From contig JAZGTN010000005.1 of assembly GCA_037783415.1 (NCBI GenBank), forward strand, positions 4,278,001 to 4,342,000: 64,000 bases of DNA, read 5' to 3'. This document shows positions 12,001 to 21,700 of the stretch, piece by piece; the first letter of the stretch is position 1, and every line of letters begins with the position of its first letter. A model generated the notes under the pieces. That model saw only the letters and a list, made by a program, of their open reading frames with translations. It did no database searches and was not told the DNA's origin. Source of the DNA: Leptasterias polaris (taxonomy: Eukaryota > Echinodermata > Asteroidea > Forcipulatida > Asteriidae). Both the position numbers and the translations under genes were made by a program.

Positions 12001-14235
12001 ACTCTTCTGTTTCCTTCCACCTTGTACGTTATAGTTATCTATAAAAATATTGCTGATACACCCGTCAATCTATTGACATGGTGGTTAGGGAGTAGTTATA
12101 CCATCGGCACACATCTCTTGACGTGCTGGTTTTCAGGGCATACATAGTAGTTATACCATCGGGCACTCATATTTTGATGTGCTGGTTTTCAGGGCATGTA
12201 CATAGGGAGTAGTTATACCATATTGGGCACACATCTTTTGGTGTGCTGGTTTTCAGGGAATGTACATACATAGTATATACCATCGGGCACACATCTCTTG
12301 ACGTGGTGGTTTTCAGGGCATGTACATAGGGAGTATAGTTATACCATCGGGCACTCGTCTCTTCACGTGCTGGTTTTCAGGGCATACAAAGTAGTTATAC
12401 CATTGGGCACTCGTCTCTTGACGTGCTGGTTTTCAGGGCATACAAAGTAGTTATACCATCGGGCACTCGTCTCTTGACATGCCTAGTAGTTATACCATCG
12501 GGCACAAATCTCTTGACATGCTGGTTTTCAGGGCATACAAAGTAGTTATACCATCGGGCACACATCTCTTGACATGCTGGTTTTCAGGGCATGTACATAG
12601 AGAGTACTTATACCATCAGGCACATATCTTTTGGTGTGCTGGTTTTCAGGGCACACATAGTAGTTATACCATCAGGCACACATAGTAGTTATACCATCGG
12701 GCACACATCTCATGTACATAGAGAGTACTTACATGTATACCATCAGGCACATAGTAGGTATACCATCGGGCAGTCATCTCTCGACGTGCTGGTTTTCAGG
12801 GAATGTAAATAGGGAGTAGTTATACCATCGGGCACACATGGTTAATTTCTTCATGTTTCTATGGGCCTCTATTGTATGTTTCTTTAATAAAGAAAGAAAA
12901 ATGTGCATTGCAGGTTTAAGGCATCAGATATGATTTATGCTGAGAAATCTTGGCCTTTTAAAGGCGGAAACATTGTTTGTAAAAGTTGAAATGAATGACC
13001 AATCAACCCCTACAGCTGGTTCAGACGTAATTTAACCCTCTTGCTGTCTGACCATTCAATGGTAGATAAGCTATGAGGGAATGCATACACAGTTAGTTCT
13101 GTGCACAGTTGTGCCACCATACACAACTTTGGCAGTTGAATATGGTTGGTCAACTCACTTGAAAATGTTGCGAACAGTGCGATACATTGAAAATTCCCAG
13201 ATAAAGAAATAGAATGATTGTTATTTATTGTTGATTTCCGATCTGTTTGATCATTAAATTTCAAACTAAATTGAATGAGCCAGGTGTTAAATTGAATCAA
13301 GTTTTTGAAATTGGACCAGAAAAACTATGACACTGACAAAAGCAAGGAGAACAGTGTCAAAATATGTTAGGAATGCACCAAACAGCTCTAATGGATAAAA
13401 AGTGTTTGCATATGTATATAATGGATTTTTATACATTTTGAGAGAAGTATTAAAAACACAAATTTAAACTGAAACTTTTTCAAACTGACAGACGGCAACA
13501 GACCAATATAAATTCAATTTCCAACTCCTCATGGGAGTTGTTTTTATTTTAAAATGTACGTGTATCAAGATTCTTGTAATAACAATGTTAATAATTTTAC
13601 TTGCATTATTCTGTACCTCACACAGAGATTCTTGTCATTTGATTGGAGGAACACACCTCAAAATGTATTAAAGGATGCTCCGCAGCGTCGTTTCCAAAAT
13701 AATAGTCCCCACCTGAGGTAAGGTTGGTGTGTACATGGAGTCGTCCATAAAGTTTAGAAGAGATTTGTTTTATTATTCAGAGTGTGGGCTGGCAAATTTC
13801 TATGTCTATTTCGTAGTTATTGTGAAAAAATGTTCAAATGACAAGGATCTATGTATGAGTTATATACAACCTCGTAGAATGTAATCACTCGGTGAATTCT
13901 GGCTTTTCCATTTCATGCAGCGAGTGTTTGTCAAATGATAACTGAAGAGGCCAATGTTTTCCCATGGTTAAAGAGTTGAACAAACAGAAACTGAACTACA
14001 ATTACAATTCTGTATTTAGTAAATAATAAAACATAAATAAAAACAAATGGATTCCTTGAGTGATGAATAATTCCCTTCTTTGGAACACCTTTTAGTTTAA
14101 TTAAAAAACTTTGTTAATTAGTCCAGTTTATTTTCTTTTGAAATGACTATCGAAATGTTTAAACTTTTTGTAGACATGCCAATATCAGAAGTGATTAGTA
14201 ATGTGGTTTTATTTTCAGACAAAACAGAGAATTGA
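2..14235 (+). CDS. NACHT/TPR-type (STAND) protein, TTC41-like; 3' part, 12 exons
   Basis: The gene is 5'-truncated by the window edge. Exons, all with AG/GT borders and continuous phase: 2-62, 157-316, 616-736, 1752-1880, 2778-2899, 4819-4948, 5827-5943, 7423-7566, 8510-8593, 9363-9521, 10246-10354, 14219-14235. They give 450 codons plus TGA. The first part (ENREKTSED..., then GRLDFYHRALSKAVRAKYF, VYTWWHTKLADHF, RLIEFLKDWNVFHHYY) has the winged-helix and linker pattern that follows a NACHT/STAND NTPase. Then come helical TPR-like segments (KLAFCLRKWIYLRGDNT, HINLAILLEEMGQLEEAYDYW) and a basic tail ending EKVILEDKTEN. The NTPase itself would lie upstream, outside the window. The tail motif GIDHPSTQRVISSLNEP recalls the C-terminus of TTC41; nephrocystin-3 is an alternative. 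Exon 5827-5943 is symmetrical (phase 0-0), so it is the least certain. Function is unknown; a scaffold or ligand-sensing ATPase role is inferred from the family only. Confidence 0.75.
300..478 (+). repeat. Minisatellite of about 45 bp that includes a splice donor
   Basis: The last bases of the TPR-gene exon 157-316 and the first bases of its intron (GGCTGTCAGGGCAAAGTAAG...ACTCAACCA) recur about four times in a row, with diverged units at roughly 345, 378, 408 and 450. Several copies keep a GTAAGT-like donor or a decayed form of it. The array seems to have grown out of the exon-intron junction. The first copy is used here because it keeps the reading frame to the next exon. Confidence 0.8.
2330..2530 (+). 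repeat. Dispersed repeat, copy 1 of an unnamed family
   Basis: The stretch with CTCAAAATCTCCCTTTT, a TCCCTGATTCCAAACCTTCG segment, ACAAGAGATTGATAGGCTGC and ACCATTGTTTACCATTAT reappears in reverse at about 37360-37505. A shorter reverse piece (AATGGTGGCAGCCTGTC) is near 10078. No terminal repeats or coding capacity were recognised. Confidence 0.6.
3130..4085 (-). mobile_element. tRNA-derived SINE (body type B), split by a DNA transposon
   Basis: On the minus strand the tRNA-like head lies at about 4085-4000, with a B-box-like GGTTCGACTCCAGGG, followed by the body (ATGGGACAT..., AGAACCCAGGTC) to 3904. The same body continues at 3199-3130 (compare TTCTGACATGGTATGG with intact copies at 38465-38905 and 40655-40972). 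The transposon at 3200-3903 sits exactly in the gap. The ATT tail is not preserved. Confidence 0.7.
3200..3903. mobile_element. Non-autonomous TA-target DNA transposon (704 bp)
   Basis: Left end GACTGTGCAAGTCTCGCGCG and right end CGCGCGAGACTTGCACAGTC are perfect 20-bp inverted repeats. TA flanks both sides (3198-3199 and 3904-3905), as in Tc1/mariner/pogo target duplications. There is no transposase frame inside. It is inserted in a SINE, which independently fixes both boundaries. A diverged partial relative lies at 9622-9900, and a lone right end lies at 5540-5556. Confidence 0.85.
5590..5805 (+). repeat. Dispersed repeat, GGTCATGG...AATGGAAGTGCC family
   Basis: The segment with TGGAGGTCATGGTCCCTGAT, GGTGCCCCTTCAAAATGTT, AATGGAAGTGCCTTTTGCAA and AAATGGCCTTGCCCTCTCAA is matched at 38915-39110 in the same order. 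A third, more diverged copy lies in reverse at about 53155-53335. It ends directly before the acceptor of the TPR-gene exon at 5827. Its class is unknown. Confidence 0.7.
6118..6735. repeat. Foldback (long inverted repeat) element
   Basis: Arms of about 105 bp at 6417-6520 and 6614-6720 are near-perfect reverse complements (for example GGACCTATAACAAAAGAGGA against TCCTCTTTTGTTATAGGTCC). A small inner palindrome around 6568 (CGATTGCAGGCGTA / TACGCCTGCAATCG) lies between them. To the left, 6118-6416 holds two more diverged direct copies of the arm. A related fragment is inserted in the satellite near 55.6 kb. Both strands stay open for about 75 codons because of the symmetry; this is not coding. 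Confidence 0.85.
7837..8196 (-). mobile_element. tRNA-Ser/Leu-like SINE, body type A, full length
   Basis: On the minus strand there is a tRNA-like head (A box TGGCCGAGTGGTTAAGAGC, B box GGTTCGAGTCCCGGTCATG). The body contains GAGCAAGACACTTTGC, GGTATAAATGGGTACCTGC and CTCCCCAGGGAGCTGAGAAA. The tail is (ATT)n, read as AAT repeats at 7838-7860 on the plus strand. It matches the plus-strand copy at 50350-50714 along its whole length. It lies in an intron of the TPR gene. Confidence 0.9.
8680..9180. mobile_element. CpG-rich MITE-like element with inverted ends
   Basis: The left part (TTTCACACTACAACTTTTCA..., GTGTCGATCC) and the right part (GGATCGAAAGTTACACGTGTTG..., AGCTAGTGTGAAAGC) are imperfect inverted repeats. 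The motif TGATCCGTGTT occurs several times. A 25-bp unit (ATGCGCCACTACGCACCAC) is tandemly doubled at about 8998-9050. CpG density is far above the surrounding AT-rich intron. Exact ends and target duplication are unclear, and no protein frame is convincing. Confidence 0.6.
9622..9900 (+). mobile_element. Partial, diverged copy of the GACTGTGCAAGTC transposon
   Basis: It starts GACTGTGCAAGTCTTGTGAG, like the left end of the element at 3200. It continues with that element's right-hand internal sequence (GAGGTCAAGT, GGGTTTTCTT, TTTTACTT, CCCAACA, AAGTTAAACTAAA). The middle is deleted and the right inverted repeat is missing. Confidence 0.65.
12085..12838. repeat. Minisatellite, about 60-bp unit, roughly 13 copies
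   Basis: The unit is AGTAGTTATACCATCGGGCA, CACATCTCTTGACGTGCTGG, TTTTCAGGGCATGTACATAG. Copies vary by short deletions (about 50-64 bp) and by 1-2 bases each. The array lies in the last intron of the TPR gene. Open frames inside it arise from the periodicity and are not genes. Confidence 0.95.
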
Positions 14236-14467
14236 CTCCTTGCACTGATGTCACAAGTTGATACTGTCTGCCACACTTGCCATTTTGGGAGTCAAATTGC
14301 TGGTAAAAATTATGGTAAGCGTGCAAACGCTACATCACTTAAAATGCACACTACAGTCGACTCTCGTAATATCCGATCGCGGTAATATCAATGCACTATG
14401 CACAAAGTGCACGTGTACACATGGCTACTGTGTGCATGTACCGCACAATACCGCACAAACAAGCACG

Positions 14468-14473
14468 AATAAA
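14468..14473 (+). terminator. Candidate poly(A) signal AATAAA for the TPR gene
   Basis: This is the first AATAAA downstream of the stop at 14235 on the plus strand. It lies inside the transposon at 14354-15153. Use is inferred from position only. Confidence 0.4.
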
Positions 14474-15011
14474 ACTGTTTTAAATTAGTTAGTTTAGCTT
14501 GAAAGTTAATTTATAAAATCAATTTACATTTTGCATGCTTGAACAAATGTCTGAGATTTTAACTTGCTGTTCTTGTTTAGCAAAACTTTGGTCGCAGCAG
14601 TCAACAAATAGAATCTTGATGTTCATTGCTAACGCGGGATACCAGGGAAATCTTGCTGTTGCATTAAATATTGATCGCGCAAATTTTTCAGTTTTCAGTT
14701 GCGGTGGGGCTTTTTCTGCTAGAAATGCACATCAAGCACTTGTAAAACTCAATGGATCAGTCAGTATGTTTTGTGAAGATTTCACATGACTGGATGAATG
14801 CTGACTTAGTATGGAATCTGCTCCATTGTTTGAAACATGCAAGCCTCCTTATCCCACCATTGTCCGGAGTTTGGAATTAACAACCTACTCGCGACTGCAG
14901 TTATGAGTCATTGCGTGCTTGGGATAGTGTCCAGTTAGCACCTCTATGATTGTCTTACAAGCCATAAATAACGATTTTCAGGCTGTTAAAGGTATTTCCT
15001 TAGTTGTGTTT

Positions 15012-15017
15012 TTTATT
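15012..15017 (-). terminator. Candidate poly(A) signal AATAAA for BOP1
   Basis: This is the first AATAAA on the minus strand after the BOP1 stop at 15732, about 715 bp downstream. It is also inside the transposon at 14354-15153. No AATAAA or ATTAAA was found between it and the stop. Use is inferred. Confidence 0.35.
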
Positions 15018-15731
15018 ATGCTCGTAACGGGCCGACAAAAGTACCTCGTTGTAACTGTGTTCTCGTTACTGCCGCATTGAAACACGCACGGGGCAGTTCG
15101 GGACCGGCAAAAAACCTCGTAACATGCGAGCTTGTAATAACGGGAGTCGACTGTACACTGTATGACACACAGGGACATTGACTCCCAAAATGGCGCAAAC
15201 ATGATTATGGTGATGATGACGCTGAATGAACTAAATTGGGTCAATATCGACTGAAATGACCCAAGTTAGAAGACAAAATTTACCTTTTACTTTATCATGA
15301 GCATCGGTTTTGTATATTCGAAGGTGTTTTAAATTAAACTTTTTCTTGATGACTGTTGTTTGTGCATATAAACCACACCTTCGATCATCGAACAGAATTT
15401 ATAATTATTTTATATTATTCTTGCATTTTGATAACATAAAAGCAAATGTGTGTGTTACGTTGAAAGTTTTCATCAAAAATTATGTGACTCGGCAACTGTG
15501 TTAAAACTAAGAAAATCTGGTATGTGAAGATATCGCAGACAAAAAATGAATTAAGAATCCAAGTGTTGATGATATAACAGAAATACTAAGTGTCTTAGTT
15601 TACCAAATTTAAACACTTAAATTTCCCTGAAAACAGAACAGACACAATATTATCATCTTTCAAGGATATGTTTGTTTTTTTTCGAGTAGAATCAAAACTT
15701 ATTTGAAGACATACTAAGAATAATAAGCGGT

Positions 15732-18700
15732 TTATGTATAGAGTCGTATTGTACTGTCTGCGCCGCTCGAGAAGAGCCATGGCTGAGTGGGATGAAACTC
15801 ACACGCCAAGACCCCAAGGCTGTTGGTAACCTGATGACCTCGCAGAATCTTGACCGGTACAATCTGGGCGTTCTGGAGGAGGTCACTGGAGGTAAGAAAT
15901 AATGAATTTGAAATAATGAAGTTGGTGGAATTAAAGTTGCGAGGTCAAATTATTGGCCGATTTGAACTGAAAATTTAGGTTTAAATTTTAATCGGCTAGT
16001 TTCATAGATTCAGTAAACTTATAAGCTTCCATTTAAGGTATTGCATGAAAAAGTGGTAGTTAATTAAAAACTAAACATTTATTTTTGTTGGGATTTCACA
16101 TTAAATCACATCCGTCATCCATGTACAGACAGTTTTGCATGTAACATGTGCATTGTTCATGGCACATGTGAAAGTTTGTGTATGTTTTTTATTTTAAAAC
16201 AGTCATCTTTCAAACTTTGTTCAGAAAGAAACAATCTTTAAAAAAAATACTTTTGGTGAAAATCAGGCCATGCAACTTTATTATTACTCTAAACATTTGA
16301 CCAGCATAGACTGTGTCCTCCAGTCAGAAATCAAGAAAATTTAAAGATGTCCATGGAAAAACCCAGGAGTATGCCAAGTGCTTCATTTTTAATGAGTCCA
16401 CTGTGAGGCATTTCATGGATGCAGCCATTTTGAATGTATGGCAAATTTCAGCTTCCGGATTGGTCAGCTGGGCCAGAATTTCTAGAAAATCTCCATTAAA
16501 CCAGGCATCTTGTAGCTCAGTAATTTCATTTGACCAGAATTATTTTTTGGCAAAAAATAAAAAAATGACCCATGACACAATATTCAGTTGGCTCACAAAT
16601 GCGCTCTATGTTGTAGTGGGGCCTGGGTGACATAGTTGTCAATGATTCTTGACAGCCATAACTGTGATCCTAATTTTTGAAATAGTCGTTTCACCGCCCA
16701 CCCATGATTATCGGTTTAGAAAAATGAATATTATACGACTAGTCGCTATTAGTTGTCAGCTGTAATTGGTCAAAGTTGTCATCTTGACTTTTGAGTGACT
16801 ATTAGCTTCGAAAGATGACAGTAGCGTTCACTGACTGCATAATTCTGCCTACAGATCACAACATGTGAAAAATGAAAAAAAGCATCCAAATATTATTGAT
16901 GGATAAATGAAACACTTACTTGTAGACTTGACCATGACAGACAATGACCAAACCATCATCCCCTGACGAGGCAAACAGCGGATAGCGACGATGGTAACAA
17001 ACATCGCGGATAGCCTGTCTGTGGTTGCGTAATGTCTTGTAAGGTCTGACCGACAAGTCCATATCAAACCAGCTCAACTTGCAGTCATAGCTACTCACAA
17101 GTACATTGTCACCTAAAACAGCAACAAATAAAAAACAGACAAGATCGTCACAGCACACAGATCGGAATGTGAAGATATTGAACCAATGGTTCATTTCAGA
17201 ACCACCATACAACATAATGTGCTTTGCATGTTATTTGTGCCAAGCTCAACAGCCAAAAAAAAAAAATGTATAAGAGACAAATGTTGCCTAGCAGAAATAG
17301 GTTACCAGCCAAAATACCCTGTTATGTATACTGTGTGTGCCTGGTTTCCTGCTGATCTTTGATAAGTAGACCAGTTTGCCAAGCACCATTTTATAAATAA
17401 CATTTATTACCCATACACCGTTATGTGATAAGCACTGTATACTCAGCACATACCCCCCAAGTCCTGTGAAAAAAATTCACAAGCTCACTATACTTGCTGT
17501 CAAGTGTCAATCTAGCGTCTCAAAGTCATGCTCTCGCTCAATATCATGTAAGAACATCTCTTTAATTTGTACAATTATTCCTCTATACCTCCAGGGTGGA
17601 TGGCAATGCTGGATATCCACTTTGCATTCGTCAGTAATTTCTTGGTGAGTTCCTGCTTGAGAAGATTGTACACACGCACGTAACGCTGAGTCTAAAAAGA
17701 GGACAAAAGTAGTTGGGTTAATGTCTGGGAAAAGGGACAAGAAGGTAACCAAAAATTTAATTATTTAATAAAGACACCAAGAATGCTTCAAGAGAGTTCA
17801 CTGTACCATAGAAATATTACATAACTGTTAGACTAATATGAATGCTTAGAGGCCAACTAATGTACACGATAAGTTTTCTTCATTTTTTAAAAACATGAAC
17901 TGTCAATTTAAGTGAATGGGGCATAAGGATTAATTTGCCTTTGTCATGGTTGATATAAAAGTGAGGCTGTAAATTTTACAACCACCGTCTGTAATTTACT
18001 CACTGCTTGCACCAGTGAAAATTACTAAAATTCTGATGGTTAAAAGCAGTTTTATTCCTAGCATTAAAATCAAAGAACTGGATTCAGTTCTTTCATTCAA
18101 TTAAACAAGGCATTGACATTTGAAAGTGAGGTTGCTTCTCCAAATAATCTAAAATTATTGTCTATACGCTAATGAGCATTGCATGCTTACAACACCTTTG
18201 TTTTCAGGGAATAAGAAATAAGGTGGCCGACTCTCTAAAATGGCAAATGTGCCATCCTAGAACTAAGCACTTAACGTAAAGTGTCTCAGAAGTGTTGTGA
18301 CCTGCCAGAATCCAATTTCATAGAGCTGCTCAAGCACAGAAAGTTGTAATAAAAGCACAACATGCTTACCAGAATAAGGTTACCAGCCCAAATATTATGT
18401 AACATGTACCATTTATGACTGGTAGTCTGCTTGTTTTTGCTTAGCAGAAATAATTCAGCAATATTTTCTGCTTAACATCAGGATTCAAACCCACACTTTG
18501 GTCGAACAAAATACTGGTGATTTTTTTTTTTTTAGAATTACTCACAGCAACAAAGAAGTACGGCCTTGTTGGGTGGAAGGCAATACATTGTATGAGACCC
18601 TTGCTTTTCTTGAAGGGCGTTTGTGATCTTCTCTTAGACAGTTGATGAATTAGGACTGAGGAGTGACCGCCGTCCGGTACCACTGTGCCGAAGTAGTCTC

Positions 18701-21700
18701 CCTTGCCATGCCACACGACCTGCTTGGTTGCCTGAAGAATTACAAAAATGTGAAGAATATGTTATGGAAGGTTGTGTAATAATATTCTGTAATGGTAGTG
18801 TCATGTCCGAGCCGTTAAGTGCAACAGACTCAAGCTCTAGTGTTGTAGGAAGTGTTTGCTTTGGGTTCCGGTCTTGACATTTAATCATTATTGCTTCAAC
18901 CTTCGGAAAGACACTGGACCACTGGACTTGGTTGAACGTGAATTTACTGATCCAAAGCCAACATCAATGGAGTCAAGTTGGTGATTTTGTGGGTATTTTG
19001 AGCCATGTGATTATACCTTGAAGTGTGTGAGACTCAACCTGAATCCCTTCTGTTTCTCCTCCTCTGACGACACGGTCCACTCGACTAACGCTGACGTCTT
19101 GACCTCCTCTGGCTCCTCATAAGCCTCTATCAGCCGATCTGTGTCTGACGCCACCAGCTTGTCTCCAAGCTCTGGGTTGACCAGGTGGACCTTGTTGTCC
19201 ACTGAGACAGCGACGAGGCAGATGGCCGGGTTGGGGCACCAGGCGACACACTTGACAGTACCTTCTACTTCCAGTTTCTTCATGCAGCGACCGGAGGAAA
19301 CCTCCCAGAATCGTACTGTTTTGTCGTCCGACCCTAATAACCAATACAAAGATATTTTATAAAAGTCTTTCAAAATTTCAAGATCAATTTCCCATGATCT
19401 ACTCCTGTGTTGCAAGGAGTTGGTGGAAAATGTTTCTTCTAGTCTGTAGGCATTCGATTCTCCTGAACATTAAAGCTATACAACATAATGGTTCTTGGAC
19501 GAGAAAAAATTCATCCCACGGACCCACCATCACTTAGATTGCACTGTTTAGTTTGGGTGTATACAAACAGATTTACCCAAATCAAACAGTGCCATTGTAA
19601 TGTTGTCCATCACATCTCAAAATGGCTGATGCTCTAGTTTTTAATTAACAAACCATCCAATCAGTCTATCCCTCAGTCAATCTGTTTTTACAGAAAACAA
19701 CAAAAAAGAACCCAGTTTTATGTTTTGTTGGGGATTGTGAGCCCACTCATACACTTGCTTTTTTCTATTCAACAATTGAAACTTTTAGAGAACTTCTATT
19801 GCCAACATAAAGTATTTTCGCTGGAGGATTGCCACTGGTATTGACTTTTTAACCAGCGACCTTTTTCAGACTACAATAAACAATCTGAAATAGTTATGAT
19901 GTAAACAAAACTCCAATTGGCCACCAGATCTTATACACCATTCTTCTCATTCAAAACTCTTGTGCTTGAATTTCACAATTAAACAATTTAATTCCACTTT
20001 TCAATTTGAACACATGTGCTCTTGGATTTCTAACTGCCATTGTATTGCTGGTAATTAGAGTACATTTTTTTGTCTGTTTCTTTCTCTCACTTTGCCTCTT
20101 CCCCTACCTATTTCCGTTCTCCCTTCCTCGAACCCCCTCCTCCTCTCCCCTTCCTCGAACCCCCTCCCCTTCCTCGAACCCCCTCCTCTCCCTCCCCTTC
20201 CTCGAACCCCCTCCTCTCCCCTTCCTCGAACCCCCTCCCCCTCTCCCCTTCCTCGAACCCCCTCCTCCTCTCCCCTTCCTCGAACCCCCTCCTCCTCTCC
20301 CCTTCCTCGAACCCCCTCCTCCTCTCCCCTTGTTGTAACTTTTGTTTATATTTAAAACACTGTATGTTATTGCATCATACTATATTTTTCATAAGTATCT
20401 TGCCCTTCTTTCTACCCTGCATTTTTCTCTTTGTAGTGTTGTGCAAGTCAAGAGGTGGAATATAGTATAAATAAAATAAAACAGAGAAATGGAGAGACAT
20501 AAGTCCTGCTGTCTCACCTGAAACTAGCCACTGTCCTGTAGGGTCCACACTGATAGTACGGACGTAGCTGCCATGACCCTGGTAGACTACTGCCTGGGCA
20601 GTCGGGAATGGCTGAAGGTCTTTAGGTTTGGGTAACTTGGGGAGTAGGTCTTCTGGCTCAACCATGACCTGTAAACAATTTGAAAGAGTCTTTCATATCT
20701 TTGCTCAATGAATTTGAAAACGTTTCAAAAGAGAAAAACAGTAGATCAGCTGAATAGAGGCAATACCAATGTCCGTTATGTGACAATGGCTTGAAATGTT
20801 GAGATGTATTAATAATAATACTGGGTTCTTATTTAGCCCTTTATCACACCCCTATAGGGGACTGCTCATTATTTGTTTTTCAACAGGATAAGCAGAGCTT
20901 CACTTTGTATTATGAGACCCATTTATGTAGCACCTTGTAATGGTTTACAAGGTTCTATGGTGCATTCAGCAGCCACTGCCAGAAACACGGGCTCAAACCC
21001 CTTCTCTTCAAGGTAAGTGTAACTTGGTTGTTTTGCGTGCATTACACAAAACACCGGACCTACGGCTTCATGTCCCATCCAAAGGACGAAGCAATAATGG
21101 TGAAGTATCCTTAAGGAGACAAGTGCCATGACCAGGACTTGAACCCACAGTCTGCTGATCAGGAACACCACGGCCCAATTTCAAAGAGCAGCAAATAGTG
21201 CTTAACATTTTCCTGCTAAGCAAAAATGAGCAGGATACCAGTGAGAGATGACACATGAGGAACATTATGTTGGTAACCTTATTCTGGTAGCAGGCATGTG
21301 AGCGGGTCACGTAAAAAAACGCGGAAAACTTTAGCAAGTGAAATCCGTGTCCGGATTTTGGGCCAGCGCTACAGTCAGAATAACAGTCTTTTTACTGCAG
21401 CGTAGACAAAAAATTAACAGAAACATAAGCCACAATTCTTACTTGGTAACAATGTGTTGTTCGTCCTCATTTTCAATATGTTTTTGTGACATTCCTTAGA
21501 AATGTGTTCCACCACAAGCGCGATGCGTCCATCACACACGTGAAAGTCCGTGTGCGCCTAGTCTTGGCTCATGGTGTTGGCTTTTTAATACAGTTTTTAG
21601 TAAAGCGCCCTCTCTTGGTGGAGCGGGATGACAACATGGGTTAGTATAATGGGACATCGCGCTTAACGAAAAATGAACAACAACGGCTTTAATCAAAGAC

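Larger units (their letters stand above)
14354..15153. mobile_element. Non-autonomous pogo/Tc1-like transposon between convergent genes
   Basis: Ends are CAGTCGACTCTCG (left) and CGGGAGTCGACTG (right), inverted with one mismatch. TA flanks at 14352-14353 and 15154-15155 fit a TA target duplication. The 800-bp interior has no transposase. A further inverted pair lies outside the ends: GCCATTTTGGGAGTCAA near 14277 and TTGACTCCCAAAATGGC near 15177. The latter block recurs at about 46300, so the transposon probably sits in an older repeat. Confidence 0.85.

Noticed and set aside
12479..12812. Open frames of about 70 codons at 12.5-12.8 kb
   Set aside because: They lie wholly within the 60-bp minisatellite.
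14535..14789. 84-codon open frame in the transposon between the convergent genes
   Set aside because: It has no transposase motif (DDE, helix-turn-helix) and no supporting splice structure. It is probably chance.
15692..15893. A long open plus-strand frame (ending ...[13 protein letters not shown]) with splice-like borders
   Set aside because: It is the antisense shadow of the last BOP1 exon (15885-15732), whose minus-strand translation ends in the conserved [10 protein letters not shown].
20006..20465. Proline-rich open frames of 87-131 codons
   Set aside because: They are produced by the CCCCTTCCTCGAACCCCCTC minisatellite in all three frames and lie in a BOP1 intron.
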